Origin: Rhabditophanes sp. KR3021
Lineage: Eukaryota; Nematoda; Chromadorea; Rhabditida; Alloionematidae
Assembly (NCBI GenBank): GCA_963281155.1
Contig: CAUJLY010000003.1
Coordinates: 2,604,001 to 2,668,000 of the forward strand
DNA: 64,000 nucleotides
Reading direction: 5' to 3'
Below the pieces are notes generated by a model. It was not told where the DNA came from. It ran no database searches and saw nothing but the letters and a program-made list of their open reading frames with translations. Position numbers and translations under genes: made by a program. This document shows positions 27,055-38,588 of the stretch, piece after piece (position 1 is the first letter of the stretch; every line of letters starts with the position of its first letter).

Positions 27055-30000
27055 ATGGTAAATCAAGGACCAGATATGAGAGATTCCTACGAGACTACTA
27101 TTTCATCAGAACCGGATGCTAAGAAATTTAAACATGAGATTGATGTGGAGGGTGGAGTGTCGGCTAATGCCTTTCAAAGTCCTTTGTCAACGCTTTTTTC
27201 AAATAATAATTTGGCGGGGAATGGGAATGAGGAGTGCCCGGAGTGGGAAAGTCTTATTTCAAAAATAGGCTCTTCGATCGGCAATTGTAATAGCCAAGAA
27301 AGTCTAACAGATGGAGATGTCCAAAAATTAGACGGAAGTGGAGCCAAAAGTGAATGTATAACTTCTTCCTCCCCTGAAGTTGACAAAAAAGGGCCGTTAA
27401 ATGTGTTTCCTTCCAATCAAAGCAATCCATTCGCGTCGATGTTAATGGCTGCCAAGGGGAATCCTATGTTAAATCAAGCAATCGCAAATGGCACTCCCTC
27501 ACTTTTTCCATTTCCTTTTCCGGGCAATTGTTCAGACATTCAAATTCAGCAATTCCAAAACGCTGTCGGAGCTTCTGTTGATCCTACAATGATGCAAATG
27601 TATATGAAACATACAAATAACCTTTTCAAAGTAAGTTCAACTGGCCGCATTCTTTTGTTAATTAATCTTTTAGAACATGAACTTTCCTCCCGGTCCATTT
27701 CACCAAGCAGATGTAAGTTAACTATTGAATATATTTTAAAATATTGTATGGCTTATTCTAATTTTTTTGGCGTTATTATAGTCTTTCTTACAGACGCCCG
27801 ACAATCACGACTCAACTAAGCAGAATTATTTACATACACATCGGGGTAATTCATTGACTCCTATTTCAACATCACCCCCATCCATTGGAATTCCAGGTGC
27901 ATTAGCAGTTGCGCAAACACCGGCTGCAGCTCTATTTCCAGAAGATGATTGGTCGTGGCACAGAAATCCAGCCGCTGCTATCAGATCCGGAGGGACCAAT
28001 AAACAAACACCCGTCTGGAAGTATTTCGTTTATAATAAGATAGAGAACTTGAGTCGATGCATTATCGGAGACTGTGCTTATATGCTCAAAGGGCCTCATA
28101 CTTCTACATTGGCTTGTCATCTTAAAAAGCATCCTAAAGAGTTTGGCGAATTTCAACAGCTTAAAGTTGACTATACCAAAGAAAGAAATGCTAGTCAGCT
28201 TGGTAATACTATGAATCAACAAGTTAAAGGTACCTCACAATCTAATGGAACTTCCAACGAAGCAAATACTAACTATCAAAAGGGAAGTGGAATCTTTGGA
28301 AAGACTATGTCCTTGCCTGGAAATGATTATTCTCAAAATATGTCTAATAAAGGTAACAATATGATGCATCCGACTTCTCAAAACATCAAACAATCCTCGT
28401 CTTCTATCAATGAGTTGTTGAATGTTTTGTCAGCTAAAGCTCAAGCTGCTGCTGATCAGACGGATGGCGGACACAATAAAAAGATGCTAGACACAATGAT
28501 GATGCAGTCCAGCTTGATTAATTCAGGTGGTTTCAAATTTGACTTGATGAATATGGTACCTATGTCGCAGCAAATTCAACCTCCACAGAGAAATGGGCAA
28601 GAAAATGAAGGAAGAAAAGATTCTATTAAGTTACATAACAATGAAAATGTCCTGAAAACTGAAGAATGTAACAATTTCAAAGTTACCAAATTTAACGAAG
28701 ACAAATGGTTAAAGGAAGATAAAAAGCAGAAAGAACTTGAAGTTAGGCTAGCTATGATGTTAGGCACTACCCAGCTACCCTTGAAGATCATCCAAAATCC
28801 TGAATTCAGAGAATTTTTAAGACTCGCTCAACCTAAGTTTGATATCCCAGAGGATGTTAAGGATATAGATTTGGTAAGTTGATTGAATTGTCGAAAAATA
28901 ACTAAACTATTTAGATCCTCAACAACGAATACTTTAAGATGTTGGAAAAGATGAAGGTTGTCCTGGCAAAGATAAGCAAATTCACCATCATGGTCGATGT
29001 CCTCAAAATTTCTTCCCGATCCACATCCTCACTTTGTGGGAGAAAACGCAAACACGAAGACACCCAATCAAATTTAGTCGAAGAAGGATCTCGCCTTATT
29101 TCAAATGAATCTATTGGATCTAATTCATTCCCCACTTCCATTCAAAGTGACGTCACTGCAGCTTCTGATGATTCTTCTAACCAATTTTTGAATCAAACGA
29201 TGCCCAACTTACAAATTTCCCCTACACCTATTTCTTGTTCTTCTTCAATTTCGCCTAGTCAAGGATCTGAAACCCAATTAAATCAATTAAGACTTTGTGT
29301 TTCAATAGCCTTTTATAATACAACGACAGGAAAAATTGAGATCCTTTTGCTTGGCATCAGACCGATTGAAGAGCACAGTGATGATATCAAAGACTGCATC
29401 AGATCCTCCATCCAAAAGATAATCTTCGAACACCACTTAGACATCAACAAAGCCCTGAAAGTTATGATTAATGGTTTGAGTGAAAATGGAATCGACGACA
29501 ATGCTATCTTTGCCAACCAAATCACACCCCACAACATCAAGCTAGCATCCATCCTCAAAACCGCACTAACCAACTCCCGCCAAGTGAATGATCTCAAAAA
29601 AGCATTCTACCAGATGACTACCCCTTTCATGGCTTGTGATGCCAATATCGCTGAATACAACAAATGTATCGAGAATAATGCGTTTGCCATCTCTAAAAAT
29701 GACTCCTTCTATCAGTTGGCAACTTCAGTTACAAGTGCTAAAAAGAACTTTTTGGCCATATGCTTGTCTCAATCTGTTTTCAGCACTCACACCGTGATGA
29801 TGAATGAAGGACAGTGGATGTTGCTGGAGCAGTTGATCCAACTGATCAATGTTTTCAAGAGTCATCTCTCACGCATCCATGGGTCTGACGTTATGACTAT
29901 CGATAAAATTGTTCCTTCTCTGATGCAACTTAAAGTTACTTTGATGAAAGATTTCGAAGGATGGGAGGAACTTTGTCTTTGTTTGGTTGAGGAAATTGAA

Positions 30001-30783
30001 AGAACTCATGCCGATATTTTAGACATCCAATGTCCTTCTTTTGACTCTACCTTTGTCGAAGCAACATTGATGAATGTCCAATTAGCTGTGTTGTTAGATG
30101 ACTCTCAAGTGACTCAAGTTAAAGGCTCAATTGAAAAGGCAGTAGCTGTTAAAATGAGAAATGCTGATGAAAATACAAACAATGTGACAAAGAAAGAATC
30201 AGAGTTAAATAATTACGAGAATAAGGTGTTCCTATCAGCAACCTCTCCTGCTCTGTCCTCAGCCTCGTCTACTTCCTCAGAAATGTCAAATGCAACACAA
30301 GGCAATGGGTCTTCCTGCCCATATCCAGACCTCCTGGAAGCAGCCAATCTCCGCAGAAAGCAACTACTTCAATCTAACAAAAACAACGAAAACAAGAAAA
30401 ACGCCTATGCCGAAGCCATCGTCCAAACCTACCTAAACCAACTGTTTGCCGGAGATGAAACTTGCGCCGACACGGAGATCGGTCGGCTTCCCCCAAACCA
30501 ATTTTGGAAACACTACGCCTCCAAGTCAATCCACCTCGCAGAATACGCAACCGAGCTTCTATCAATCCCAGCATGTACTCTGTCAATTCCCAAAATTTTC
30601 AAAAACGACGACACCTCCTTTAGCCTGTCCCTCATCAACAATGCATTCGGTGAATCCACTTACCTTCCCTCTTTCTACAGTGAAATGGAAACTTTCGCCA
30701 TCAACAAGGCCCTTGAAACTCCTCGCAACTACGAGAGAGATGTCTTGCTTAAATTTAACAATCTTTGTCTATGCACCAAGTAA
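27055..30783 (+). CDS. BED zinc finger protein with hAT-transposase-derived body (ZBED-like)
   Basis: Probably a nuclear DNA-binding protein. Exons 27055-27630, 27674-27712, 27794-28873, 28915-30783, all phase 0; 1187 residues. The N-terminal 270 residues are Ser/Asn/Gln-rich, as in transcription factors. A BED finger lies at about 277-322: the aromatic VWKYF, then C294 and C299 (spacing CX4C) and H314-X3-H318 in CHLKKH. The long last exon resembles a hAT transposase core: LSRIHGSDVMTIDKIVPSL matches the helical segment before the dimerisation region, and FWKHYASKSIHLAEYATELL near residue 1095 matches the C-terminal dimerisation helix. A typical hAT catalytic D...D...E set and terminal inverted repeats were not recognised, and the gene has several introns, so I read it as a domesticated transposase derivative. 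C. elegans BED-3 is a loosely comparable protein; orthology is not claimed. Confidence 0.75.
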
Positions 30784-31136
30784 TTTGATTATAACAAGTA
30801 ATTTTTACTATTTTCTTTACATCATTTATCAAAAGTATTGTTTTTCTTTTATTATTCATTGTCCCCCTTTTGTGTGTATGCAAGCATACATATTTATTTT
30901 ATTAAATATTTCTATATACTAATTTATGTGTTCAAAAAAGATATGTATAAAGATTATGTGTTCTTTTACTATTAAAAAATTATGGATTCTTTCAAAAGTT
31001 AATTAATTGAATGGATGTTTTTCGCTTTATGCCATAAATAAATTTTTATAAACCAGCATAAGGGTGTACCAAAAAGCATGTTATTACGATAATGTGAGGC
31101 ACGAAAACAAAATGAGGATTTGTTTAAATTGAAGGG
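30784..31136. other. Convergent intergenic spacer
   Basis: Lies between two converging genes. It holds only AT-rich sequence with AATAAA at 31036 and probable 3' UTRs. Confidence 0.5.
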
Positions 31137-33089
31137 TTACTTGTTGGAGGAGGCCTTGCTGATAAGTGGTTTGTCTCCTGGCTTTCTTTTGAAGGAGTCT
31201 CTAATCTTCTTGATGGGATTCATGCGTTTGGAGGACTTGGCAACTTTCCCGGCTTTGAGGACTTCTTGTCCTGAAGCCATTGGAGGAGGAAGGAAAGAAG
31301 GAATGAAAGTAGCTTCGGAGATGGCCATGCTTTGACAATTGGGGCCCTCCTCACCTTTGTTATGGGTAGGCATGCTGGGATGGTTTCTATCCTTTTCTCT
31401 TCTTGGAGACAAAAGACTTCCAATCTTTTGGAGAGTACTACTTTGATTGTGGCATCTTTCAACCCTCTCGATAGTAATTCTCTTGTTTTGCATATCCAAC
31501 AAAGATCCGGTAGAGGTGTATTTGCTTGGGTCCTTATTCTTGGTGGCAAATGGTTCAAAATACTCTTCGCCGTATCTTGGGTCATTTATTTGTCTGCTTG
31601 CATCAGCAGGGAGAATCTTTCCACATTCAACACAAAGTTCAAGAACAGTTCTGTGATAATAGTTCGCCCTATCGCAAGCTTCCAAAACTTCTTTTCCATT
31701 ATTTTCCAGTTCAGCCTCATACTCATTGATCTTTGTCTTGAGGTGCTTGATTAGTTCCAAGTTAGCGATTTCGTTTTTGCGGACCAATTCATTGTTGCGG
31801 GCAAGGGATTCGTTGATCTTTTCCATAAGCAAAATTGTATCAACTTCTTGATTCTTAAGAATTGTCTCGACCACTTCATTGTTGCTTTTTACAACTTTCC
31901 AAACCTTTTTGAGAAGACTTTCACTGGCTACACTTCCATCAACAGAGTCAATTTCAGAATCAAAACCAACACCATAATTATTTAAAAGAGATTCATTAGT
32001 TAAGTCGGCATCGAGAGTTCCGCTGCAGTCAATTGTTTGCTCAACTGGTTTAGCACCATCAATTCTATCCTCTTTTTTCTTTTCATCTTCAGTTACCTTT
32101 TCGATAGATACTTTGGCCTCATTGTTAGGAAGGTCACTTAAATTTTGGCTTGTAATACCATCTTTCTTCAGCTTGGAAGGATCGGCCTTTTCTTCTACTC
32201 TATTTGATAGATCAGTCGGTTTCTTACCATTCTTCTTCATTTCATCTGCTACTTGTCCGACTTTAACATCTTTGTCGTTATCTTTAACCAATTTGTCACC
32301 AAAAAGATTCCTTTGAGCAAGTTTGAGGAAAGCCAAGCGTTCATAGTCAGACTCATCTTCCACCTCAACTTCAGTTTCAGAAGAGACGTTTGCGTTGATG
32401 AGGATATAGTCCTCACTATCGTCACGAACATACTCATGAACCACATCAACTTCTTCTCTCAAACCAACATCGTCAAAAGAAACCAGAACATCCGCAAATT
32501 TGACCTGCTTATCTTCCGACTCACTATGAAGAGCCTTATGGCTTTCATTGGCTTCCTTTCGTTTCCCCGCCAAGATGCCTTCGAGTGTTTGGAGTTGTTC
32601 CGTCTTAGACAAAGGATTTGAGCTGTCAATGAGTTCATAGGAATCATCCATCTTCTTGACATCATCATAACTAAAGAAGCGGGCATCCTTGTCGCTTTGG
32701 TATTGAGAGACCGATTTGAGGAAAGTTTCATTAAGATCGGCTGTGGGAGTGGCAGGGTTATTAAGAATGTTCAAGTCTTGTTCGATTTCAATGGCTGCTT
32801 TGATGAAGACGACACTGTTAGTGCTTCCATCGCGACTGACATCAGAAACAGTGTCGGCGGGAACAATGGATGTCTCGGAGATATCTGACAACATATGAGG
32901 GTAAGTAGTAGTTGATTCGTGGAACTCCTTGCTGATTTGTTCGTCTTCGTCTGGATTGCTTTCAAAAGCACTAGCATCTGTCTTGTTAAACACGTTGGAG
33001 CTGTTTAGCATTATCTTGACCTGAGTCAAGGTATCTTTAATAACACGTTCTTTGACTGGGTCTGGAGAGGTTGGAAAGTTAGAGTTCAT
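31137..33089 (-). CDS. Acidic coiled-coil protein of unknown function, 650 aa
   Basis: Single-exon open frame from ATG at 33089 to a stop at 31137. I do not recognise the family. The first ~370 residues are very acidic and Ser/Thr/Asp/Glu-rich with little predicted fold. Around residues 375-475 is a coiled coil (Ile/Leu heptads within KKVWKVVKSNNEVVETIL, ENKL-like repeats and NELVRKNEIANLELIKHL). Next comes a short Cys/His segment, LCVECGKILPAD, and the tail is basic (KSSKRMNPIKKIRDSFKRK). No signal peptide or membrane segment. The tail could bind membrane or nucleic acid, and the coiled coil suggests an oligomeric scaffold; both are inference. It shares a divergent 232 bp upstream region with the Phe-tRNA synthetase gene. 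Confidence 0.72.
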   Translation of the reverse strand: MNSNFPTSPDPVKERVIKDTLTQVKIMLNSSNVFNKTDASAFESNPDEDEQISKEFHESTTTYPHMLSDISETSIVPADTVSDVSRDGSTNSVVFIKAAIEIEQDLNILNNPATPTADLNETFLKSVSQYQSDKDARFFSYDDVKKMDDSYELIDSSNPLSKTEQLQTLEGILAGKRKEANESHKALHSESEDKQVKFADVLVSFDDVGLREEVDVVHEYVRDDSEDYILINANVSSETEVEVEDESDYERLAFLKLAQRNLFGDKLVKDNDKDVKVGQVADEMKKNGKKPTDLSNRVEEKADPSKLKKDGITSQNLSDLPNNEAKVSIEKVTEDEKKKEDRIDGAKPVEQTIDCSGTLDADLTNESLLNNYGVGFDSEIDSVDGSVASESLLKKVWKVVKSNNEVVETILKNQEVDTILLMEKINESLARNNELVRKNEIANLELIKHLKTKINEYEAELENNGKEVLEACDRANYYHRTVLELCVECGKILPADASRQINDPRYGEEYFEPFATKNKDPSKYTSTGSLLDMQNKRITIERVERCHNQSSTLQKIGSLLSPRREKDRNHPSMPTHNKGEEGPNCQSMAISEATFIPSFLPPPMASGQEVLKAGKVAKSSKRMNPIKKIRDSFKRKPGDKPLISKASSNK

Positions 33090-33138
33090 ACTCGATTATT
33101 TGTGCAAGCACACGATTAATTTGTCTTGAAAATGATGT

Positions 33139-33146
33139 CTTTTATA
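33139..33146 (-). promoter_or_regulatory. TATA box for the coiled-coil gene
   Basis: TATAAAAG on the minus strand, 50 bases before the ATG at 33089. Position and sequence fit a core promoter with a very short 5' UTR. Confidence 0.45.
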
Positions 33147-33321
33147 CGATATGTACATGCAAAATATGAATGCTTGCTAAGATGCATATTTTTCTTTGTC
33201 TGTTTATCCTCGTCTTCTCCCAACGCGAACCTCTGTAAGAGACACCGAAGCTTTGTTTGAATGTCGTAACAAGAAGACATTTAAACGTTTTGCTTTAAAT
33301 TACACCGACAAAGGAAGCAAA

Positions 33322-35121
33322 ATGCCTACTATTTCACTCAGAAAATCATATTTAATTGAAGCCTTGGGTAAAGGATACGGTACGTTTATTTTTACCTGAT
33401 ATTTATACTTACAAATTCATTTAGCCGATGAGGAAGTAGCTAATTTGATGATGGCTTACGGGCTCGAACTAGATGATATTGTCACCGAGCAAGTCGATGA
33501 GTATGAGGAAGCAACCTTAATGAAAACTGGAAAGCAAGTCGAAAATGTCATCTACAAGATTGATATTCCTGCTAATAGACATGACTTATTGTGCCACGAA
33601 GGACTTGTTTCATCTCTGCTGCAATATTTGGAGACTGGCAAGGAGGAGTGTTACAAAGTAAGTGATGTGAGAAATGAAGACTTTGTAATCACTGTCAAAG
33701 AAGAAGTAGAAGGGCAATCAGCTGTAAGACCATTTATTGTTGGTGCTGTTCTCAAGGATGTGACACTCAATGACTTTGTCGTGAAGAATCTGATTGACCT
33801 TCAGGAAAAACTGCATCAGAATTTATGCCGTAAGAGAACTCTTGTAGCCATTGGAACCCATGATTTGGATACTATCAGAGGGCCTTTTACTTACGAGTTC
33901 AAGAAACCAGAAGATATTAAGTTCATCCCCTTGAACGACACCGTCGAGATGAATGCTCCAGAAATGTTTGCCAAATTCAAGGACACTCATCTTGGAGAAT
34001 ATCTACCACTTCTTGAAGGAAAAGAGTACTACCCTGTTGTTTATGATAGCAACAACGTCATCTGTTCGTTGCCTCCAATTATCAATGGAAATCACTCCAA
34101 GATCACTCCCCAAACTAAGAATATATTGATTGAATGTACTGGGACTGATCTTGAAAAATGCCAAAGCACTATCAAAACTGTTGCAGCCCTGTTTTCTAAG
34201 TATTGTGGGGTAAAAAATGTTACTGATTGTGTGACTGTAAAACTCGGAAACGGTGATGAGCTTGTTACACCAGATTTCAGAGATCGTGTAATTGTTACTG
34301 ACAAAGTTGATGTCTCAAAACAATTGGGGGTTGAGTTAGGAGATGATGAAATTATTGCTCTTTTGAAGAGAATGGGCCATTCTGTAGGAAAGAAAGATGG
34401 AAAGTTGGTAGTACGCACACCAGCAATCAGAACTGACGTCTTAGCTGAATGTGACATCATTGAAGATGTTGGAATCGCTTATGGGTATGATAATATCGTG
34501 AAGACTCAGCCAAAAAGTGTCTCATGCGGTAAATCTTTACCATTGAATACAGTGACCGAGAAACTTCGCGGAGTGATGGCGAGTATGGGATACACAGAAG
34601 CTCTAACCTTTGCCTTACTTTCGAAAGCAGACATTAGTCTTGTCCCAGGAGAAGTGGATGAAAATATGGTCACAATTGGAAATCCAAAGACCAAGGATTG
34701 CCAGGCTTTAAGAACCAATTTGTTCGCTGGCTTGTTGAAAACACTGAGTCATAACAAGACTGTTCCTATGCCAATTAAGTTGTTTGAAATTCAGGATGTT
34801 GTTGTGAAGGACCCTAGTGCTGAAACTGGAGCTAGAAATGTTAGGAAAATTGGAGTGGTATGTTGCAATACTAGTGCTGGGTATGAAATTGCTCGTGGAG
34901 TTTTGGATCAAATTTTAGTTGCTCTCAACTATAGCCCTGCCTTGTTAAAGATCCAACCCGGTCAAAATAAAGCCTTCTTCCCGGATCGTTATTGCGAAAT
35001 TGTAGGTGAAAACAATAAGATCATTGGACACGTTGGTTGTTTACATCCCCATGTTTTAAAGCAATTTTCACTTGCTAATCCAGTTTGTGGGGTTGAAATC
35101 AATTTGGAGGAATTGCTCTAA
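33322..35121 (+). CDS. FARSB: Phenylalanyl-tRNA synthetase, beta subunit (cytosolic)
   Basis: Forms the alpha2-beta2 enzyme that charges tRNA-Phe in the cytosol. Exons 33322-33379 and 33425-35121 (45 bp intron, phase 1); 584 residues, the usual length of the eukaryotic beta chain (human about 589). The start MPTISLRKSYLIEALG matches the conserved N-terminus. YKIDIPANRHDLLCHEGL follows, then the B3/B4 editing region (through IRGPFTYEFKKPEDIKF), the B5 fold (RTDVLAECDIIEDVGIAYG) and the catalytic-core-like C-terminus (KLFEIQDVVV to the HPHVLKQFSL region). The open frame extends upstream of the ATG without a methionine that fits the family. All recognised domains are in order. Confidence 0.95.
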
Positions 35122-35316
35122 TTTAAAAATCTATTTAAATAATATAAAAATGTTCTGTAATTGTTTAAAGATATAAAATATTACTGCATCGTGTTAACTT
35201 ATTGTCTGAATGATTTCATTTTAAATGCTTTTGAATTTGCAATTTTCTCATAAAGAAAACGGATGGTAGACAGTGTCCTCTAATCAACCTAAACTTTAGG
35301 ATTGTATTCAGACCAA

Positions 35317-35694
35317 ATGTCTTCCGAAATCGCTTTAAAAGAAAGCCGTACTAAGTGCTACCTTGCTAGAGATTTATTTTTAGCCTGTTTTGATAAGAAC
35401 GGAAATAACGCATCTGCTTGTAGAAAAGAATTTCGTACTTTTGAAAGAGATTGTCCAACATCTTGGGTAAATTTTAAACGATTTTGTATTTCATTACGTT
35501 CTAATTTTGGAAGTGTTTTAACATTATTTTATATTTTATAATGTCCTAGATTTTAAATTGCCGAAGGATTATTTTTTTTGCATTTTTAGGTAGGCCACTT
35601 TGTTAGGAAACACAAATTTGAAAAATACAAGGAACAATTGGCAAAAGAAGGATTTCTGCCAGAAGACGAGAAACATGCTGCTTCAAAAAATTAA
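35317..35694 (+). CDS. COA6: Cytochrome c oxidase assembly factor 6 (COA6)
   Basis: A small twin-cysteine protein of the mitochondrial intermembrane space that helps deliver copper to COX2. Exons 35317-35466 and 35590-35694, phase 0; 84 residues, near the short isoforms of the family. The first cysteine pair is CX9C in CYLARDLFLAC and the second is CX10C in CRKEFRTFERDC, the hallmark of COA6 (CX9C-CXnC-CX10C) rather than a plain CHCHD protein. PTSWVGHFVRKHKFEKY after the second pair also fits. The ATG at 35317 follows a TTCAG acceptor-like site by six bases. The stop is only 10 bases before the PRORP start, suggesting co-transcription. Confidence 0.88.
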
Positions 35695-35704
35695 GCCAGA
35701 TATC

Positions 35705-37405
35705 ATGTTTAGACAAATATTAAATGTAATTTTTTTGACTTTATAAATATAGGAAATAAATAAATTATTTTAGTTATCCCAAAATGTGTCCAAAGTTAAT
35801 AAATTGCAGTATTTATCAAAAACTAAAAAATTTCATAAGAGGAAAGAATACACACCAACAACGGTATCACAAAATGCCATTGAGGACGCTAAGATTTTAC
35901 CACAGCAAAGATACAGCACCCGGCTTAATGAATTTTTGGTTGATCCTAAGAACAAACTGCTGAAGCACTACGCTTTAATGAATCGTTTACACTTAACAGA
36001 AGACTACATTGATGGTTCTTTTGATTTTAAGGGCAATACATACTTAAAAAACACAAAACAATCTATGTTTCCTTCCTTGATTTCCTTATTTATCTCCTTG
36101 GATTGCCCTCTCGATGTTTTAAAGTTGCTAGAAGATTATTTAAATTCGGGCAATAAATTCAAAGAAGCGGACTTGTCTTCTTATTTAGACGGCGTTGCAT
36201 ATCTAAGATACATGAAAAATTGCCCAAATTATCTGATTGGCAAAGGAAGAATTGTTAAAGAAATTGACACAATACCTATTGAATCAATGAAGATTAATTA
36301 TGTGAAAATAATTAATATCCTCTACGAAAACAAACTAGACCTCATCAATAGTGATGTAGGGCCAAAATCAAACAGACTTTACAGAATATTTGTGATGGAG
36401 GCTGCCAGACAAAATAAATTAGGTGCACTTTCTAAAGATATTTGTGAAAAGTTTCAACAAAATGTGATAGATCACGTAGACTTTGCAGAAGATATTAATA
36501 AGTGTATAAAAGAGAGGAATGATTTTAGTACTTGGATTTTGCATAATCTTCAAAACATAAATCGAGAGTTGCATGTTGAACATGTTGGTTATGTTAAAAC
36601 ACTTACAGATATGATTGGTCCCCATGCTAAATTTATTTCTCCGGTCAATGGAAAACTAATTGGAAAGTGTCCAAATTGCCAATCAGACTTAAAAAAGATC
36701 GAGGACATTGAAAAAAATGAATTTAGCTTGTTACATAAGGATTTTCTAAACAAGTTTTTCGATCAATGTAAACAAAATAAGGGATTTACAGTGGCTAATT
36801 ACAATTATGTGATGAACGGAGTATTGTCAATTAGAGAACAACTGCGTGATCCTAATGATAAGGTGTTGGTGATGGATGGCTTGAATGTTTGGCACTACAT
36901 TGATGATACGAAAAAAATGATGACTTTTATAAAAGATATGAAGAAAGAATTTCCAATTATTGTGTTTGTAACAAGGAAGATCAAAGAACCAGGATTAGAA
37001 GCCAATTTAAGACTGGCAGGTGTTCGAGTATTTATTGCTCCAAGTTATTCTTCAGACGACCTTCTTGTGATAGCAACTGCTTTGGGAATTGGGCAGCAAG
37101 CATATATTTTCACCGATGACAAGTATAGAGATCATAAAAACGGGATAATTGATATCAAAATAAGAAATGTTTTTGAAAAATGGCTTAGATACAGATCACT
37201 TACCATTAGTAACAATATCAAGAAAATTAGTTACCCAAAGAGTTATTATTACCAAATACAAGGAAATTTTGTGTGTTTAGATAAACCTTACAACCTTCAT
37301 GTCCCAATTCAATACTCAATGGCACCGACAAAAGATTCTGCAATGGGGGAGTATCGCCGTTATCAAGAACTTATTACACATATATTTTGTTCATGCAAAA
37401 AATAG
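35705..37405 (+). CDS. PRORP: Mitochondrial protein-only RNase P nuclease (PRORP/MRPP3)
   Basis: Cleaves the 5' leader from mitochondrial pre-tRNAs. Exon 1, 35705-35725, encodes MFRQILN, the start of a probable mitochondrial presequence; a 48 bp phase-0 intron follows, then exon 2, 35774-37405. Product 550 residues (human about 583). Helical PPR-like repeats fill roughly 70-290. Half of the structural zinc site is CPNC at about 306-309. The NYN metallonuclease domain has MDGLNVWHYIDD (about 374), SYSSDDLLVIATALG (about 431) and FTDDKYRDHK (about 453), supplying the conserved catalytic aspartates. The C-terminus has the LHVPIQYS and CSCKK region expected to complete the zinc site. The ATG at 35784 is out of frame with the conserved protein, which is why the tiny first exon is preferred. 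Confidence 0.9.
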
Positions 37406-37933
37406 TTGTTATTAAAATTTATAAAACTTTATTGTTATAATTAGTTGTTGACACATTTTGTTTACATGAATGCTTCATAAATTTAACCAAACTAAAGTGG
37501 ATTCAACTTCTGTAGCAATTAATTTTTTAAAATAAAAATATGGTAACTCAAACTATTTAATTGATGTTTTGATACAAATTGATTCATGATGTTTCACATC
37601 TAATTTCAAATCTGAAGATGTGCATTTGACAAATCAGTCTAATTTTTAATAGCTTGCAATCAACAATAGTTTAGATGTACATGCTAAACTTATTTATAAA
37701 ATAGTACATGCGGAACTTAATCTGTAGATATGGACAGTAAAGACTATCTGAATTGGAAGCTATATTTAACTTCTCGAATAGCATCCAAGTCTATCTAAAC
37801 TGCTATTGTGTATTAATCTATTTTTAAATAGTTTCAAGCAACTTTTAGATTAGGATAAGTTGTATAAATACCATTAATAACAAGAATAAGACACCATTTC
37901 TAACTTAGAAATTCCAGTTCTCTCCTCAACAAA
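37406..37933. other. Intergenic with ALYREF-like core promoter
   Basis: No gene. TATAAATA at 37863-37870 lies about 64 bases before the ATG at 37934 and is a plausible TATA box for it. Confidence 0.45.
37863..37870 (+). promoter_or_regulatory. TATA box for ALYREF-like gene
   Basis: TATAAATA in an otherwise AT-rich spacer, at a fitting distance from the start codon. AT-richness makes a chance match possible. Confidence 0.35.
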
Positions 37934-38588
37934 ATGAACACCGTTTCTGCTATCGACATGTCTTTGGACCAAATTATTGCCCAAAAGAAATCTGTCAAAG
38001 TAAGTTATATCTATTCTACATTTTTTAATTACACTTCTTCTTTAATTTCAGTCCAATAAGCTTAATAAAAGCCATGATTCTTCAAAGCTCAACAAAGTCA
38101 TCAAGAACAAAGAAAATTTCAAGAAAGTCAATAAAAAGCAAAAGATGATCAAGAAAGTTGCAATCACAAGTAAGTTGAATCAAAGCCATGCAAAAATTAT
38201 TAAGAATATTATCACTCCCGACAGCAAATCACAGATTAAAGAAGTTTTTGAACTTGAAGTTGCTAACATCCCTTTCAATGTTTCAAAAAAAGATTTGGAA
38301 GTCTTATTTAAAGGATATAAAGTAAATATTGCTATCAAACTTGGCAAAAACAACAAGTCAACTGGTATTTGCAACTTGGTTGCCAAAAAGAAGGTAGACA
38401 TTACCAAGATCATGAAAGATTTCAAAGGAGTTTCAATTGACAAACGGGTATTAAAGTTGACAATGAAAGTAAATCCAAAAAATGTAAAACAAGCTAAACT
38501 TGCCAAATCCTCAGTAAAAATTAATACCACGAAATCAGTCGAAGATATGGATAAAGAGCTTCAATTATACATGAATGCCACTGTTTAA
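37934..38588 (+). CDS. ALYREF/REF-like mRNA export adaptor
   Basis: Members bind nuclear mRNA and hand it from UAP56/DDX39B to NXF1. Exons 37934-37999 and 38052-38588 (52 bp intron, phase 0); 200 residues. The N-terminal AIDMSLDQIIAQKK is the UAP56-binding motif of REF proteins. A very Lys/Asn-rich linker follows, then an RRM-like domain: LEVANIPFNVSKKDLEVLF as the RNP2 strand and first helix, a STGICNLVAKK third strand, and VLKLTMKV as the last strand. The C-terminal SVEDMDKELQLYMNA resembles the conserved REF C-terminal helix. The RRM lacks the usual aromatic RNP1 residues (ICNLVA in place of GFGFV), so RNA contact may differ. Arg-Gly repeats typical of vertebrate ALYREF are absent. Confidence 0.8.

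Noticed and set aside
27055..30783. Active hAT transposon
   Set aside because: Multiple introns, a long regulatory-like N-terminus and no visible terminal inverted repeats favour a domesticated gene.
31220..32977. Several open frames on both strands overlapping the coiled-coil gene
   Set aside because: They are other-frame shadows of the single 650-residue frame, which has the promoter and composition of a real protein.
35784..35800. ATG at 35784 as the PRORP start
   Set aside because: It is out of frame with the conserved protein; the 21 bp exon at 35705-35725 with consensus splice sites gives a mitochondrial-type N-terminus.
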